From Cereibacter ovatus (GTDB lineage: Bacteria; Pseudomonadota; Alphaproteobacteria; Rhodobacterales; Rhodobacteraceae): a DNA stretch of 64,000 nt. The stretch is from contig NZ_OAOQ01000005.1 of the NCBI RefSeq assembly GCF_900207575.1, positions 1 through 64,000 on the forward strand, written 5' to 3'. Of this stretch, positions 18,253 through 29,117 are shown one piece after another; the first letter of the stretch is position 1, and each line of letters begins with the position of its first letter. A program made the position numbers and the translations under genes. The notes under the pieces were generated by a model that was not told the DNA's origin, searched no databases, and saw only the letters and a list, made by a program, of their open reading frames with translations.

Positions 18253-18636
18253 ATGAAGTGCCGTTTGCCCCATCTGTGCCTTTGCCTGACGCTGGCCTTT
18301 GCCCTTGCGGCGATGCTGGCGTCGACCGCTTCGGCGGGCCTGCGGATGGCGGCCATGGGCCCGCTGACCGAGATGGTGATCTGCGATCACAAGGACGGTG
18401 CATCAACCATCCTGATCGATCGCGCGGGCCAGCCCGTCAGCCCCAAGCGCGACTGCTGCGACGGCCCCTGCGCCGTCTGCCTTGGCGCGGTGACCGCCGC
18501 CCTGCTGCCGACCGCGGCGCCCTTGGGTCTTGCGGCGGGCGGTGCAAGCCGGTGCCTGTCCGCGCCGCAGTCGGTGGTGGCCCCGCGGCCTGAAGCTGTC
18601 AACCGGGCCCGCGGCCCCCCGTCCGGGAAAGTCTGA
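18253..18636 (+). CDS. small secreted Cys-rich protein, DUF2946-like, preceding nosR
   Basis: This 127-residue protein has a signal peptide (CLCLTLAFALAAMLASTASA) and a Cys-containing middle with VICDHKDG and DCCDGPCAVCLG. The C-terminus is basic and ends ARGPPSG. The pattern of a secretion signal, a VIC segment, a GQPV turn, clustered Cys and a final RGPP resembles DUF2946 proteins, often found near copper or iron uptake genes. It lies four bases before nosR behind the FNR box, so it is expressed with nos. A metal-binding or copper-delivery role for NosZ is inference only. Confidence 0.6.
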   Translation: MKCRLPHLCLCLTLAFALAAMLASTASAGLRMAAMGPLTEMVICDHKDGASTILIDRAGQPVSPKRDCCDGPCAVCLGAVTAALLPTAAPLGLAAGGASRCLSAPQSVVAPRPEAVNRARGPPSGKV

Positions 18637-18639
18637 GTC

Positions 18640-20853
18640 ATGCGATTTCCGTCGGCCCCGTGCCGCATCCTGCTTTTGTGGATAGTCATCGCCCTTGCCG
18701 CTGCGGTTGTGCCGGCGGGGATGTCGCGGGCCGATGCGCCCTTTGTCACCGGGTTTGCGGCCGAAGTGCAGGCTGCGGATCTTGTTCCCGGCGCCGATGG
18801 CTATGGGCCGCTGCGCGAGGATCTGGCCGTCGTTCCCGTGCTGAAGGGCACCGAGACGATCGGCTATGCCTTTGTCACCTCGGATTTCGTCGGCACCACC
18901 GGCTATTCCGGCAAACCCATCCATGTGCTGATGGCGGTGGGGCTGGATGGCCGGGTGATCGGCGTCGAGCTTGTCAAACATTCCGAACCCATCGTTCTTG
19001 TCGGCATCCCGGATGCGCGGATCCGCAAGATGGTGGCGGGCTATATCGGCATGGATCTTGTGGCCGAGGCCGCCAAGGAAGGCGGGGCGCACCAGATCGA
19101 CATCATCTCGGGCGCGACTGTCACCATCATGGTGATCGACGATTCCATCGTGCGCTCGGGGTTGAAGGTGGCACGCGCGCTGGGGCTGGGCGGGCTGACC
19201 GCGGTGGCCGCACATCAGGGGCCACGGTTCGAACCCGACCCCGACGCCGCCGCCCCGGCCGACTGGCTGGCGCTGACCGGCGATGGAACATTGCGCCGGC
19301 TGTCGCTGGATGTCGGCCAGATCAATGCCGCCTTTGCCGCCCACAGTGACCCACGCGCCGCCCAAAGGCCCCATCCGGGCGCCGAGACCGAGATGTTCGT
19401 GGACATGGTCGCGGGGCTGGCCAGCGTGCCGGGCATCGGGCGCAGCCTGCTGGGCGAGGCCGAGTTCTCCAACCTTTCCAACTGGTTGCAGCCGGGTGAT
19501 CACGCGCTGATGCTGGCGGGGCGGGGGATCTATTCCTACAAGGGATCGGGCTATGTCCGTGGCGGGATCTTTGACCGGATCGTGCTGGTGCAGGGCGACG
19601 TCTCGATCCGCTTCCGCGACCGGATGCACCGCCGGCTGGGCGCCATCGCCGCCGCCGGCGCGCCGCGGATGACCGAGATGGACCTGTTCCGCATCCCGGC
19701 CGACTCGGGCTTCGACCCGACCGAGCCGTTCCGCATCCAGCTGCTGGTTCAACGCGAGGTGGGGCCGATCGAGAAGGTCTTTGCCACCTTCGACCTTGGC
19801 TATCGCCTGCCCGACCAGTATCTGCGCGCCGTGGCCCCCCCCGCCGCGCAGGCGGTGGACATCCCGTCCGAGACCGCCGCGCAGGCCGAACTCTGGCAGC
19901 GGATCTGGCGGGACAACCGCGGCCGGATCGTGGCGCTTCTGGCCATGCTGGGCGTGCTGACGGCGGCCTTCTTCTTCCAGTCGTTCCTGACCGCCTCGAC
20001 GCGGCTGACCTTCTGGTTCCGGATCGGCTTCCTGTCGACCACGCTGGTCTTTCTGGGCTGGTATGCCAATGCGCAGCTGTCGGTGGTGAACCTGATGGCG
20101 CTGATCGGCTCGTTGCGCGACGGGTTCAGCTGGCAGGCGTTCCTGCTGGACCCGATGACCTTCATCCTGTGGTTCTCGGTTGCGGCGGCGCTGCTTTTCT
20201 GGGGCCGGGGGGCTTATTGCGGCTGGCTTTGCCCCTTCGGCGCGTTGCAGGAACTGACGAACCGGCTGGCGAAACTGGCCCGCATCCCGCAGGTGACGCT
20301 GCCGTGGGGCCTGCACGAACGGCTGTGGGCGGTGAAATACATCCTGTTCCTTGGTCTGTTCGGCATCAGCCTCGCATCCATCGAACAGGCCGAGCATCTG
20401 GCCGAAGTCGAGCCGTTCAAGACCGCGATCATCCTGAAGTTTGATCGCGCCTGGCCCTTCGTCCTTTACGCGCTGGTGCTGCTGGGGATCGGGCTGTTCG
20501 TCGAACGGTTCTACTGCCGTTACCTTTGCCCGCTGGGCGCGGCTTTGGCGATCCCGGCGCGGGTGCGGATGTTCGACTGGCTGAAACGCTATCGCGACTG
20601 CGGCAACCCCTGCCAGACCTGTGCCCGCGATTGCATGGTGCAGGCGATCCACCCGACTGGCGAGATCAATCCGAACGAGTGTTTGAATTGCCTGAACTGT
20701 CAGGTCCACTACCAGTCCAAAACCACCTGCCCGGTGGTCATCCGAAAACTCAAGCGCCGCGAGACGGCCTCGGCCGGGACCGCCGCGGTCCGCGAGACGC
20801 TTGAGAAGGCGATCCAGAACCATCCAAACGTGAAGGGAAAAACCCATGTCTGA
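18640..20853 (+). CDS. nosR: NosR, membrane flavo/iron-sulfur protein for N2O reduction
   Basis: NosR is required for nosZ expression and for electron supply to or maturation of NosZ. The 737-residue protein has a signal/first helix, then a periplasmic FMN-binding domain with the flavin-linking motif SGATVTIM at about residue 165. Several membrane helices follow (about 420-660) with two polyferredoxin-like [11 protein letters not shown] and [11 protein letters not shown] motifs. The C-terminus has [12 protein letters not shown] and CLNCLNCQ for two [4Fe-4S] clusters. All expected domains are present. The start of nosZ overlaps its end by eight bases. Confidence 0.95.
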   Translation: MRFPSAPCRILLLWIVIALAAAVVPAGMSRADAPFVTGFAAEVQAADLVPGADGYGPLREDLAVVPVLKGTETIGYAFVTSDFVGTTGYSGKPIHVLMAVGLDGRVIGVELVKHSEPIVLVGIPDARIRKMVAGYIGMDLVAEAAKEGGAHQIDIISGATVTIMVIDDSIVRSGLKVARALGLGGLTAVAAHQGPRFEPDPDAAAPADWLALTGDGTLRRLSLDVGQINAAFAAHSDPRAAQRPHPGAETEMFVDMVAGLASVPGIGRSLLGEAEFSNLSNWLQPGDHALMLAGRGIYSYKGSGYVRGGIFDRIVLVQGDVSIRFRDRMHRRLGAIAAAGAPRMTEMDLFRIPADSGFDPTEPFRIQLLVQREVGPIEKVFATFDLGYRLPDQYLRAVAPPAAQAVDIPSETAAQAELWQRIWRDNRGRIVALLAMLGVLTAAFFFQSFLTASTRLTFWFRIGFLSTTLVFLGWYANAQLSVVNLMALIGSLRDGFSWQAFLLDPMTFILWFSVAAALLFWGRGAYCGWLCPFGALQELTNRLAKLARIPQVTLPWGLHERLWAVKYILFLGLFGISLASIEQAEHLAEVEPFKTAIILKFDRAWPFVLYALVLLGIGLFVERFYCRYLCPLGAALAIPARVRMFDWLKRYRDCGNPCQTCARDCMVQAIHPTGEINPNECLNCLNCQVHYQSKTTCPVVIRKLKRRETASAGTAAVRETLEKAIQNHPNVKGKTHV

Positions 20854-22783
20854 CAACGAAAAGGGAGGCATCAGCCGCCGGGGCCTGCTGGGCGCGACGG
20901 CAGGGGGTGTGGCGCTTGGCGCACTGGCACCGCGGGCGGCGATGCTGGGGGGAGGAGCGGGCCTTGCCACGATGGCGGGCATGAGTTCCGCCGCGGCCGC
21001 GGCCAAGATCCACCTCGCACCCGGTGAACTGGATGAATATTACGGTTTCTGGTCCTCGGGGCAGACGGGCGAACTGCGCATCCTTGGCGTGCCCTCGATG
21101 CGCGAGTTGATGCGGGTGCCGGTGTTCAACCGCTGCTCGGCCACCGGCTGGGGCCAGACCAACGAGTCGCTCAAGGTCATGACCGAGAACATGACCGAAA
21201 AGACCCGCAAGTATCTGGAAGCGAACGGCAAGAAGGTCCATGACAACGGCGACCTGCACCACGTCCACATGTCCTTCACCGAAGGCAAGTATGACGGCCG
21301 CTTCCTGTTCATGAACGACAAGGCCAACACCCGCGTCGCCCGCGTGCGCTGCGACGTGATGAAGACCGACGCGATCCTTGAAATTCCGAACGCCAAGGGC
21401 ATCCACGGCCTGCGGCCGCAGAAATGGCCGCGCACCACCTATGTCTTCGCCAATGGCGAGGACGAGGCGCCGATGGTGAACGATGGCAAGGTGCTGGACG
21501 ACCCGTCGCAATACGTCAACTTCTTCACCGCCGTCGACGCAGACAAGATGAAGGTGGCATGGCAGGTGATCGTCTCGGGCAACCTTGACAACACCGATGC
21601 CGATTATGAAGGCAAGTGGGCCTTCTCGACCTGCTACAACTCGGAAATGGGCACCAACCTCGGCGAGATGATGGAAGCCGAGATGGACCATGTGGTGGTC
21701 TTCAACATCGCCGAGATCGAAAAGGGCATCGCGACGGGCGATTTCATCGAACTGAACGGGGTGAAGGTGATCGACGGCCGCAAGGGCCAGAACAAGAACT
21801 ACACCCGCTATATCCCGATCGCGAACAACCCGCACGGCTGCAACATGGCCCCGGACAAGATCCACCTGTGCATCAACGGCAAGCTGTCGCCGACGGTCAG
21901 CGTGATCGACGTGCGCAAGCTGGATGCGGTGTTCTATGACGGCGCCGAGCCGCGGTCCGTCATCGTGGCCGAGCCGCAGTTGGGCCTTGGGCCGTTGCAC
22001 ACCGCCTTTGACGGCAAGGGCAACGCCTATACCTCGCTGTTCCTCGACAGTCAGGTGGTGAAGTGGAACATCGAGAAGGCCATCGCCGCCTATAACGGCG
22101 ACGAGGTCGATCCGATCATCCAGAAGCTGGATGTCCATTATCAGCCGGGCCATCTCAAGACCTCGATGGGTGAAACGCTCGAGGCGGACGGCAAGTGGCT
22201 GGTGGTGCTGTGCAAATTCTCGAAGGACCGCTTCCTGAACGTCGGCCCGCTGAAACCCGAGAATGACCAGCTTGTGGATATCTCGGGCGATCAGATGGTG
22301 ATCGTCCACGACGGGCCGACCTTTGCGGAACCCCATGACGCGATTGCAGTCCATGCTTCGAAGATGACGAACATCCGTTCGGTATGGGATCGCAACGATC
22401 CGATGTGGGCCGATGCCCGCGCGCAGGCCGAAAAGGATGGCGTCAACATCGACGACTTTGTCGGCGAGGTGATCCGCGACGGCAACAAGGTCCGGGTCTA
22501 TCTGTCGGGCATCGCGCCGGCCTACAGTCTGGAAAAGTTCACCGTGACCGAAGGCGACGAGGTGACGGTGATCGTGACCAACCTTGACGAGGTGGACGAC
22601 CTGACCCACGGCTTCACCATGGGCAACCACGGCGTCGCAATGGAGATCGGGCCGCTGGCGACCGCCTCGGTCACCTTTGTGGCGGGACAGCCGGGGGTCT
22701 ACTGGTATTATTGCCAGTGGTTCTGCCACGCGCTGCACATGGAGATGCGCGGCCGGATGTTCGTCGAGCCGAAGGCGGCCTGA
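20846..22783 (+). CDS. nosZ: nitrous oxide reductase NosZ (clade I, Tat-exported)
   Basis: NosZ reduces N2O to N2 in the periplasm, the last step of denitrification. The 645-residue precursor starts with a Tat signal ([12 protein letters not shown]), typical of clade I. The propeller domain supplies the His ligands for the CuZ cluster (for example [12 protein letters not shown]-type loops and HCNMAP-like HGCNMAPDK). The C-terminal cupredoxin domain binds CuA through [13 protein letters not shown] near residues 625-638, preceded by [10 protein letters not shown]. All copper ligands that can be recognised by eye are present. It is the second gene of the nos operon proper. Confidence 0.97.
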   Translation: MSDNEKGGISRRGLLGATAGGVALGALAPRAAMLGGGAGLATMAGMSSAAAAAKIHLAPGELDEYYGFWSSGQTGELRILGVPSMRELMRVPVFNRCSATGWGQTNESLKVMTENMTEKTRKYLEANGKKVHDNGDLHHVHMSFTEGKYDGRFLFMNDKANTRVARVRCDVMKTDAILEIPNAKGIHGLRPQKWPRTTYVFANGEDEAPMVNDGKVLDDPSQYVNFFTAVDADKMKVAWQVIVSGNLDNTDADYEGKWAFSTCYNSEMGTNLGEMMEAEMDHVVVFNIAEIEKGIATGDFIELNGVKVIDGRKGQNKNYTRYIPIANNPHGCNMAPDKIHLCINGKLSPTVSVIDVRKLDAVFYDGAEPRSVIVAEPQLGLGPLHTAFDGKGNAYTSLFLDSQVVKWNIEKAIAAYNGDEVDPIIQKLDVHYQPGHLKTSMGETLEADGKWLVVLCKFSKDRFLNVGPLKPENDQLVDISGDQMVIVHDGPTFAEPHDAIAVHASKMTNIRSVWDRNDPMWADARAQAEKDGVNIDDFVGEVIRDGNKVRVYLSGIAPAYSLEKFTVTEGDEVTVIVTNLDEVDDLTHGFTMGNHGVAMEIGPLATASVTFVAGQPGVYWYYCQWFCHALHMEMRGRMFVEPKAA

Positions 22784-22785
22784 CG

Positions 22786-24105
22786 ATGTTTCGCCTTGGC
22801 CTTGCGCTTTTGTGCCTGCTGGCCGGCCCGGTTTCGGCGGCCGAACGGCTGGTGCCGGCCGGGGCCGGGGCGCTGAAAACCGCCGTCGTCGGGGCCGACC
22901 CCGGCGACGTGCTGATCCTTGCGCCGGGCCGCCATGACGGGCCGGTGCATCTTGACCGGCCGCTGTCTCTGCGCGGGCAGCCCGGGGCGGTGATCGACGG
23001 CGGCGGGCAGGGCTCTGTCATCACGGTGACCGCGCCGGATGTGACGGTGACGGGGCTGGAGATCACCGGCTCGGGGTCCTCGCATGAGGGGATCGATTCC
23101 GGCATCCGGCTGCTGAAGGGTGGCGACCGGGCGCGGGTCGAGGGCAACCGGCTTCTGGGCAACCTTGTGGGTGTCGACATCCACGGCGCGGCCGATGCGA
23201 CGGTGCGCGGCAATGTCATCGTGGGCCGCGACGGTGCCCGCATGAACACCCGCGGCAACGGCATCTATGTCTGGATGGCGCCGGGCCTGCTGGTCGAGGG
23301 CAACGACATCAGCCTCGGCCGTGACGGGATCTTCGTCAACGTCTCGGATCGAAATGTCTTTCGCAACAACGTGATGCGCAACCTGCGTTTTGCCATTCAC
23401 TACATGTATGCCCACAATTCCGAGGTGACGGGCAATATCTCGATCGGCAATCACCTTGGCTATGCGCTGATGTATTCGCATCACCTGACGGTGACCGACA
23501 ACCTTAGCCTGCGTGACCGCGACCATGGGCTGATGCTGAACTATGTCAACAACGCCGAGGTGGCCCGCAACCTTGTGCGCGGCGGCACCGGCAAATGCAC
23601 CTTTATCTACAACGCCCACCGCAACGTGATCCACGACAACCGCTTCGAGGGCTGTGGCATCGGCATCCACTTCACCGCCGGATCGGAAAAGAACACCCTG
23701 ACCGGCAACGCCTTTGTCGGCAACCGCACGCAGGTCAAACATGTCGGCACCCGCAGCGTGGAATGGAGCCATGCGGGGCGCGGCAACTTCTGGTCGGACC
23801 ATCCGGCCTATGACCTGAATGGCGACGGGATCGCGGATGCAACCTTTCGCCCGAATGATCTGATGGACCATATCCTGTGGTCGCAGCCCGCAGCGGCGCT
23901 TCTGGTGGGATCGCCCGCCGTGCAACTGATCCGATGGAGTCAGGCCAGCTTTCCCGCGACCCTGCCCGGCGGCGTGCGCGATTCCCATCCGTTGATGTCG
24001 CCCGTGGCCATTCCCGTGCCCGATGACGCGGCCCGGCTTGAGACGGCCGTTCCGAACTGGCCGCAAGGAGAATCCTTCGATGCTGACACTCTTGCAGGTC
24101 ACTAA
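22786..24105 (+). CDS. nosD: NosD, periplasmic copper-insertion protein
   Basis: NosD is a periplasmic right-handed beta-helix protein that works with the NosFY transporter to assemble the CuZ site of NosZ. The 439-residue protein has a signal peptide (GLALLCLLAGPVSA) and then repeated short strands with N-containing turns such as VEGNRLLGN, VRGNVIVGRD, TGNISIGNH and TDNLSLRDRD, the CASH/PbH1 pattern. It starts three bases after the nosZ stop at 22786. The frame is open further upstream inside nosZ, but the signal peptide fixes the start. It overlaps nosF by 26 bases. Confidence 0.94.
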   Translation: MFRLGLALLCLLAGPVSAAERLVPAGAGALKTAVVGADPGDVLILAPGRHDGPVHLDRPLSLRGQPGAVIDGGGQGSVITVTAPDVTVTGLEITGSGSSHEGIDSGIRLLKGGDRARVEGNRLLGNLVGVDIHGAADATVRGNVIVGRDGARMNTRGNGIYVWMAPGLLVEGNDISLGRDGIFVNVSDRNVFRNNVMRNLRFAIHYMYAHNSEVTGNISIGNHLGYALMYSHHLTVTDNLSLRDRDHGLMLNYVNNAEVARNLVRGGTGKCTFIYNAHRNVIHDNRFEGCGIGIHFTAGSEKNTLTGNAFVGNRTQVKHVGTRSVEWSHAGRGNFWSDHPAYDLNGDGIADATFRPNDLMDHILWSQPAAALLVGSPAVQLIRWSQASFPATLPGGVRDSHPLMSPVAIPVPDDAARLETAVPNWPQGESFDADTLAGH

Positions 24106-24964
24106 GGCCTTTGGCGGGCTGACGGCCCTTGACGATATCAGCCTTGCCGTCGCCCCGGGCGAGCGTGTGGCGCTGCTGGGTCACAATGGCGCCGGGAAAT
24201 CCACGCTGATGAAGATCGTGCTGGGGCTGATTGCGGCCGACAGGGGCCGGATCGCCGTGGGCGGTCATGCCCCCGGCAGCCGTGCCGCCCGCGCAATCAC
24301 CGCCTATCTGCCGGAAAACGTGGCCTTCCATCCGGCGCTGACCGGGCTGGAGACGGTGCGCCACTATCTGCGCCTGCGCGGCGAGGATGCGCGCAAGGCC
24401 GGCGATCTGCTGGATCGGGTGGGGCTGGGCGCGGCGGCCGGGCGGCGGATCGGCACCTATTCCAAGGGGATGCGGCAGCGTGTCGGCCTTGCGCAGGCGC
24501 TGATCGGCCACCCGCGGCTGCTGGTGCTGGACGAGCCGACAAGTGGGCTTGATCCCGTTTCGCGGCGCGATTTCTATGCGCTGCTGGCAGAGCTTGCCGC
24601 CGAAGGTGCGGCGATCCTCTTGTCGTCCCACGCCCTGACCGAGGTCGAGGCCCGGACCGACCGGATCGTGATCCTGTCGGGGGGGCGGCTGATGGCCAAT
24701 GATACGCTGGCCAACCTGCGCCGGCAGGCGGCGCTGCCGATCCGGTTGCAGGTCTCGGCCCGGCCGGGCGCGGCTGACGAGGTGGCCGAGCGGCTGAAGG
24801 GCGGCCGGCGCAACGGGGTGGTTGTCGATCTGTCCTGCGCGCCGGACGAAAAACTTGACCGGCTGGGTGCGATCACCGCGCTGGGGCCGATGGTCGAAGA
24901 TGTCGAGATCCTGCCTCCCAGTCTTGAAGACCTCTACACCCACTACAGCCGGAGACCGTCATGA
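24080..24964 (+). CDS. nosF: NosF, ABC transporter ATPase
   Basis: NosF is the ATPase of the NosFY ABC transporter, thought to move a sulfur species or conformational signal needed for CuZ assembly. It has 294 residues with Walker A GHNGAGKST, a Q-loop region, the signature YSKGMRQRVGLAQAL, and Walker B LLVLDEPTSGLD followed by the H-loop SSHALTE. The ATG at 24080 has AAGGAG upstream and lies inside the end of nosD. Its stop overlaps the nosY start (ATGA). Confidence 0.95.
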   Translation: MLTLLQVTKAFGGLTALDDISLAVAPGERVALLGHNGAGKSTLMKIVLGLIAADRGRIAVGGHAPGSRAARAITAYLPENVAFHPALTGLETVRHYLRLRGEDARKAGDLLDRVGLGAAAGRRIGTYSKGMRQRVGLAQALIGHPRLLVLDEPTSGLDPVSRRDFYALLAELAAEGAAILLSSHALTEVEARTDRIVILSGGRLMANDTLANLRRQAALPIRLQVSARPGAADEVAERLKGGRRNGVVVDLSCAPDEKLDRLGAITALGPMVEDVEILPPSLEDLYTHYSRRPS

Positions 24965-25782
24965 GTCGCATCCTTGCCTTTGCCGCGTCCGAGGCGCGGA
25001 TCGCGATGCGCAACCGCTGGGTGGCCATCGTCACGCTGCTGATGGCGCTGTTCTCGCTGGTGCTGGCCGCCGCAGGCTCGGCGCCCACGGGCGAGTTGGG
25101 CATCGACCGGCTGTCGGTGACGGTGGCCAGCCTGACCAGCCTTGCCGTCTATCTGGTGCCGCTGGTGGCGCTGCTGATGTCCTTTGACGCCGTCGCCGGC
25201 GAGATCGAGCGCGGGACGCTGCCCCTTGCCCTGACCTATCCGGTGTCGCGGGCCGAGGTGCTCTTTGGCAAGTTCTTGGCGCATCTGGCGATTCTGGCGC
25301 TGGCGGTGGCGGTGGGATACGGCCTTGCCGCCGTGGCGGCACTGGCCGTCGACCCCGAGGCCGTGGCCGGCCTGCCCGCGCTGTTCCGCCTGTTCTGGAG
25401 TTCGCTTCTGCTGGGCGCGGCCTTCCTTGCCGCGGGCTATGCGGTTTCGGCCGTGGCGCGGCGGCCGGGGGCCGCGGCGGGCATGGCGATCGGGCTTTGG
25501 CTTGCGCTGATCGTGCTGTGGGATCTGGGTCTGCTGGCGGCGGTGGTGGCCGATGACGGTGGCACCTTTACCACGCAGGTCTTTCCATGGCTGCTGCTGG
25601 GCAATCCGGCCGATGCCTTCCGGCTTTACAATCTTGCGGCATCGGATGCGACCGCCGCTGCCGCCGGTGTGGGGGGCGCGGCCGCCGCGATCCCGCCGGT
25701 GCAGGCGCTGGCATCGGTGCTGATCTGGCCGGTGCTGGCCTTCGGTCTGGCCATCGCCGCTTTCCGAAGGGTCACGCCATGA
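24961..25782 (+). CDS. nosY: NosY, ABC transporter permease
   Basis: NosY is the membrane part of the NosFY transporter. The 273-residue protein has six predicted helices and the ABC-2 layout, starting with MSRILAFAASEARIAMRNRW at the cytoplasmic face (piece ARIAMRNRWVAIV). The conserved FDAVAGEIERGTLPL loop follows helix two, and QVFPWLLLGNPADAFRL precedes the last helices. It starts within the nosF stop and ends within the nosL start, so the three are translationally coupled. Confidence 0.94.
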   Translation: MSRILAFAASEARIAMRNRWVAIVTLLMALFSLVLAAAGSAPTGELGIDRLSVTVASLTSLAVYLVPLVALLMSFDAVAGEIERGTLPLALTYPVSRAEVLFGKFLAHLAILALAVAVGYGLAAVAALAVDPEAVAGLPALFRLFWSSLLLGAAFLAAGYAVSAVARRPGAAAGMAIGLWLALIVLWDLGLLAAVVADDGGTFTTQVFPWLLLGNPADAFRLYNLAASDATAAAAGVGGAAAAIPPVQALASVLIWPVLAFGLAIAAFRRVTP

Positions 25783-26327
25783 AGCGCCTGTTGCTTGCCG
25801 CCCTTGTCCTTGCCGCCTGCCGCGAAGAACAGGCGCCGCCCTCGCCCGTGGCCCTGACACCCGAGGCGGTGGGCCATTACTGCCAGATGAACCTGCTGGA
25901 ACATCCCGGCCCCAAGGCGCAGGTGCATCTGGATTTCGGCCCGCCGCTTTTCTTCAGTCAGGTGCGCGACGCGCTGGCCTATCAGCGCATGCCCGAGCAA
26001 AGCGCCGCGATCCGGGCGATCTATGTCAACGACATGGGCGCGCCCGGTGCCAGTTGGCAGGAACCGGGGCCTGCCAACTGGATCGATGTCGGGGCGGTGG
26101 TGTTCGTGACCGGATCAGATGTGGCCGGCGGCATGGGGGCGCCCGAACTGGTGCCCTTTGCCGCCCGCGCCGCGGCCGAGGACTTTGTCCTGCGGCACGG
26201 CGGGCAGGTGGTGACGCTGGCCGAAATTTCTGACGCGGCCCTTCTTGCGCCCGCCCCCGCACAGGGGGGCGACGATGCCGATTACCAGAAGATGCTGGGC
26301 CGCCTTCCGGCCCCAGATGCGGAGTGA
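25779..26327 (+). CDS. nosL: NosL, copper-chaperone lipoprotein
   Basis: NosL is an outer- or inner-membrane lipoprotein that binds Cu(I) and delivers it to NosZ apoprotein. The 182-residue precursor has a lipobox LAAC with lipidated Cys14, and the conserved copper motif CQMNL in the start of the mature domain. The NDMGAPG, GANW-like PANWID and GSDVAGGMGAPELVPF segments are family hallmarks. The ATG at 25779 overlaps the nosY stop. The frame is open to 25587 inside nosY, but the lipoprotein signal fixes the start. Confidence 0.94.
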   Translation: MKRLLLAALVLAACREEQAPPSPVALTPEAVGHYCQMNLLEHPGPKAQVHLDFGPPLFFSQVRDALAYQRMPEQSAAIRAIYVNDMGAPGASWQEPGPANWIDVGAVVFVTGSDVAGGMGAPELVPFAARAAAEDFVLRHGGQVVTLAEISDAALLAPAPAQGGDDADYQKMLGRLPAPDAE

Positions 26328-26331
26328 TCCC

Positions 26332-27252
26332 ATGACCCTGCACCGCCGTCGTTTCCTTTGCATCTCGGCCGCAGCCTTCGCCACCGGTCCCGCGCTTGCC
26401 GCCGCGCCGCTGACCCGCATCCACGGGCAGGCGATGGGAACCGGGGTGCAGATCCTGCTGGCCCATCCCGATGCCGCGGCCATCGGTCAGCGTGCCCTGG
26501 CCGAGATCTCGCGGCTGGAGGCGATCTTCAGCCTTCATCGCGACTCGGCGCTTGTTCGGTTGAACCGCGATGGCCGCCTTGTCGCCCCCCCGCCCGAGTT
26601 TCTGGATTGCCTCAGCATTGCCGGGCGGCTGCATCGGGTGACGGGCGGGCTGTTCGATCCGACGGTTCAGCCGCTTTGGCAGCTTCATGCCGCGCGCCAT
26701 GCTGCGGGCGGCCCACCCTCTGCGGCCGAGATTGCCGAGATGCGGGCGCGTGTCGGCTGGCAGCGGGTGCAGTTTGACACCGGCCTTGTGCAACTGGCGC
26801 CGGGAATGGCGCTGACGCTGAACGGGATCGCGCAGGGCCATATCGCGGACCGGGTGGCGGCGCTGCTGTCGGCCGAGGGGTTGACGGATGTGCTGGTGGA
26901 TACCGGGGAACTGGTCGCCCCCGCCGGGCAGCCGGGCGGCGGCACCTGGCCGGTGACGCTGGCGGACGGGCAGGGCCGGTTCGCGTTGCGTGGGGCGGCG
27001 CTGGCCAGCTCATCCGTGCTGGGGACGAGCTTCGACGCGGGCGGGGCTTTCGGGCATATCCTCGATCCGCGCACGGGCCAGCCTGCGCCCGCACGCTGGC
27101 GGCTTCTCAGCGTGACGGGGCCGACGGCGACGATTGCCGATGCGGCCAGCACCGCCTGCTGCCTGATGGACCGCCCCGACATCGACCGGACGCTGGCGGC
27201 GCTGCCGGGGTTTCGGCTGGCTGCGCTGGTGCCGTATCCCGCCACGCTGTAG
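26332..27252 (+). CDS. nosX: NosX, ApbE-family FAD:protein FMN transferase
   Basis: NosX attaches FMN covalently to the Thr of the NosR flavin motif. The 306-residue protein has a Tat-like signal (HRRRFLCISAAAF), then the ApbE fold with MGTGVQILL, FDPTVQPLWQLH, the LNGIAQGHIADRV segment and DTGELVAP. The C-terminal SSVLGTSFDAGGAFGHILDPRTGQP carries the metal-binding Asp and the HIxDPRTG signature. It is the last gene of the nos operon, five bases after nosL. Confidence 0.93.
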   Translation: MTLHRRRFLCISAAAFATGPALAAAPLTRIHGQAMGTGVQILLAHPDAAAIGQRALAEISRLEAIFSLHRDSALVRLNRDGRLVAPPPEFLDCLSIAGRLHRVTGGLFDPTVQPLWQLHAARHAAGGPPSAAEIAEMRARVGWQRVQFDTGLVQLAPGMALTLNGIAQGHIADRVAALLSAEGLTDVLVDTGELVAPAGQPGGGTWPVTLADGQGRFALRGAALASSSVLGTSFDAGGAFGHILDPRTGQPAPARWRLLSVTGPTATIADAASTACCLMDRPDIDRTLAALPGFRLAALVPYPATL

Positions 27253-27367
27253 ATGGCCGTGGGGGGCGTCCATCTCCACGGGGCCGCGGGGGTGTCGCGA
27301 CAAATGGCTGACCGGCACGCCCAGCATGCGTGGGCAAGCCGGATGCCCTGCCGGCCTGCCCGCGCGC

Positions 27368-28681
27368 TCAGGCCGCCTGATCCGTCGCGGGACGCGGGAA
27401 ACCGGATGGGCGCCGGATGACGGAACGTTTCAGATAACGGTCGATCCCGAGATCCGCACTTTCGATCTCGGGGGCGTGACCAGAGACAAGGTCGGCCAGA
27501 ACGCGGGCCGATCCCGCGGCCATCGTCCAGCCCAGCGTGCCGTGCCCGGTGTTCAGGAACAGCCCCTTCACATGCGTCCGGCCAATGACCGGGGTTCCGT
27601 CGGGCGTCATCGGCCGCAGGCCGGTCCAGAAACTTGCGCGGCTCTGGTCGCCCGCGCCGCCGAACAGATCCTCGACCGAGCGCACCAGCGTCGCGCGCCG
27701 CTTTTCGTTCAGCGACAGATCGAACCCGGCGATCTCGGCCATGCCGCCCACGCGGATGCGGTCGCCTAGGCGCGTGATGGCCACCTTGAAGCTTTCATCC
27801 ATCACCGTCGAGACCGGCGCGCGCGCCTCGTCCATGATCGGCACAGTGATCGAATAGCCCTTGAACGGATAGACCGGCAGATCGATGCCCAGCGGCCGCA
27901 CCAGCGCCGGCGAGTGGCTGCCAAGGGCCACCACCACCGCATCTGCCGCCACCTCGCCGCCCGAGGTCACAACCGAGGCGACGCGTCCGCCCGTCACCAC
28001 CAGCCGCTTGACCGCGGTGCCATAGCGGAAGGTCACGCCCGCGCTTTCGGCAAGCGCGGCAAGGCCTTGGGTGAACTTGAAGCAGTCTCCCGTCTCGTCC
28101 CGGGGCAGCCGCAGCCCGCCCGCGATCCGGTCGCGCGCCGCCGCAAGGCCCGGCTCGGCGGCAAGGCAACCCGCGGCGTCCAGCAGTTCGAACGGCACAC
28201 CGCCCGCGCGCAGCACCTCGATGTCCTTGCCCGCCGCATCCAGGTGTTTCTGCGTGCGGAAAAGTTGCAGCGTGCCCTGCTGCCTTTCGTCGAAGGCAAG
28301 GCCGGTCTCGTGGCGCAGCGCGGTCAGGCTGTCGCGCGAATATTCCGCAAGCCGCACCATGCGCGCCTTGTTCACCGCATAGGCCGACGCCGTGCAGTTG
28401 CCCAGCATGCGCGCCAGCCAGCGGATCTTTTCGGGATCGGGCCGCGGCTGGATGATCAGCGGCGCATGGGCCATGAACAGCCACTTCAGCGCCTTCAGCG
28501 GAATGCCGGGGGCCGCCCAGGGCGAGGAATAGCCGGGGCTGATCTCGCCCGCGTTGGCGAAAGAGGTTTCCAGCGCCGCGCCCGGCTGGCGGTCGATCAC
28601 CGTGACCTCGTGACCGGACCGGGCAAGTTGCCAGGCCGAGGTGACACCGATGACGCCAGCGCCAAGAACGACCACCTTCAT
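27368..28681 (-). CDS. dadA: D-amino acid dehydrogenase small subunit DadA
   Basis: DadA oxidises D-amino acids (D-alanine above all) to 2-oxoacids and feeds electrons to the quinone pool at the inner membrane. The 437-residue protein begins [20 protein letters not shown] with the FAD-binding GxGxxG, followed by [18 protein letters not shown], a DadA signature. The C-terminal FAD contacts are in [14 protein letters not shown] and [16 protein letters not shown]. No alanine racemase (dadX) or Lrp-type regulator gene is adjacent. The frame is open to 28963, but the ATG at 28681 gives the exact family start and has GGGAGGA before it. Confidence 0.93.
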   Translation of the reverse strand: MKVVVLGAGVIGVTSAWQLARSGHEVTVIDRQPGAALETSFANAGEISPGYSSPWAAPGIPLKALKWLFMAHAPLIIQPRPDPEKIRWLARMLGNCTASAYAVNKARMVRLAEYSRDSLTALRHETGLAFDERQQGTLQLFRTQKHLDAAGKDIEVLRAGGVPFELLDAAGCLAAEPGLAAARDRIAGGLRLPRDETGDCFKFTQGLAALAESAGVTFRYGTAVKRLVVTGGRVASVVTSGGEVAADAVVVALGSHSPALVRPLGIDLPVYPFKGYSITVPIMDEARAPVSTVMDESFKVAITRLGDRIRVGGMAEIAGFDLSLNEKRRATLVRSVEDLFGGAGDQSRASFWTGLRPMTPDGTPVIGRTHVKGLFLNTGHGTLGWTMAAGSARVLADLVSGHAPEIESADLGIDRYLKRSVIRRPSGFPRPATDQAA

Positions 28682-29117
28682 GCAACTTCCTCCCTGCGGA
28701 CATCCAAGCTGCGGGATATTATGGCGATTCCTGAAGAAATCTTTTGGTGAAGGTGACCGCGCCGGAGTCATCCAGCGCAAGGATCTGCGGCTTGTCGCTC
28801 GCCATGCCGAAGGAAATCGCGCCATAGCGTCCATGGACGCAATCGATCCCCGTTCGGCCGCTTCGGGGCGGCTTTCGCAGGGCACAGCGCGTCCCCCTAA
28901 TGGCATCATCGCCGCGATCCGGGTCGAGAGTGGATCGCGTGTCGTCTGCGACATCCAGATCATGCGCCCCTCTGACCCACCGCGCCCGGATTTCTGACAA
29001 TCACGCCCGACGGTCGCGCCCGATGTGTCGAGGCCCGAGGTCTGTGCCGCAGGATGGCGTGGTCGGAAGTTTGACGCTGCGCAAGCTTTTGCTTGGGCTG
29101 CGTGTTAGGTCTGTGTC
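28682..29117. other. intergenic region between dadA and a DUF2946-like gene
   Basis: No gene was recognised here. Divergent promoters for dadA and the iron-transport cluster must lie in it. An AT-richer stretch at about 28716-28752 is the best place for the dadA promoter. A short frame on the minus strand (28719-29000) has no family resemblance I can name. Confidence 0.4.

Noticed and set aside
28719-29000. A 93-codon minus-strand frame upstream of dadA, considered as an Lrp-type regulator fragment
   Set aside because: Only a short stretch looks vaguely similar to an Lrp start; there is no helix-turn-helix, and it is on the wrong strand for the usual divergent layout.
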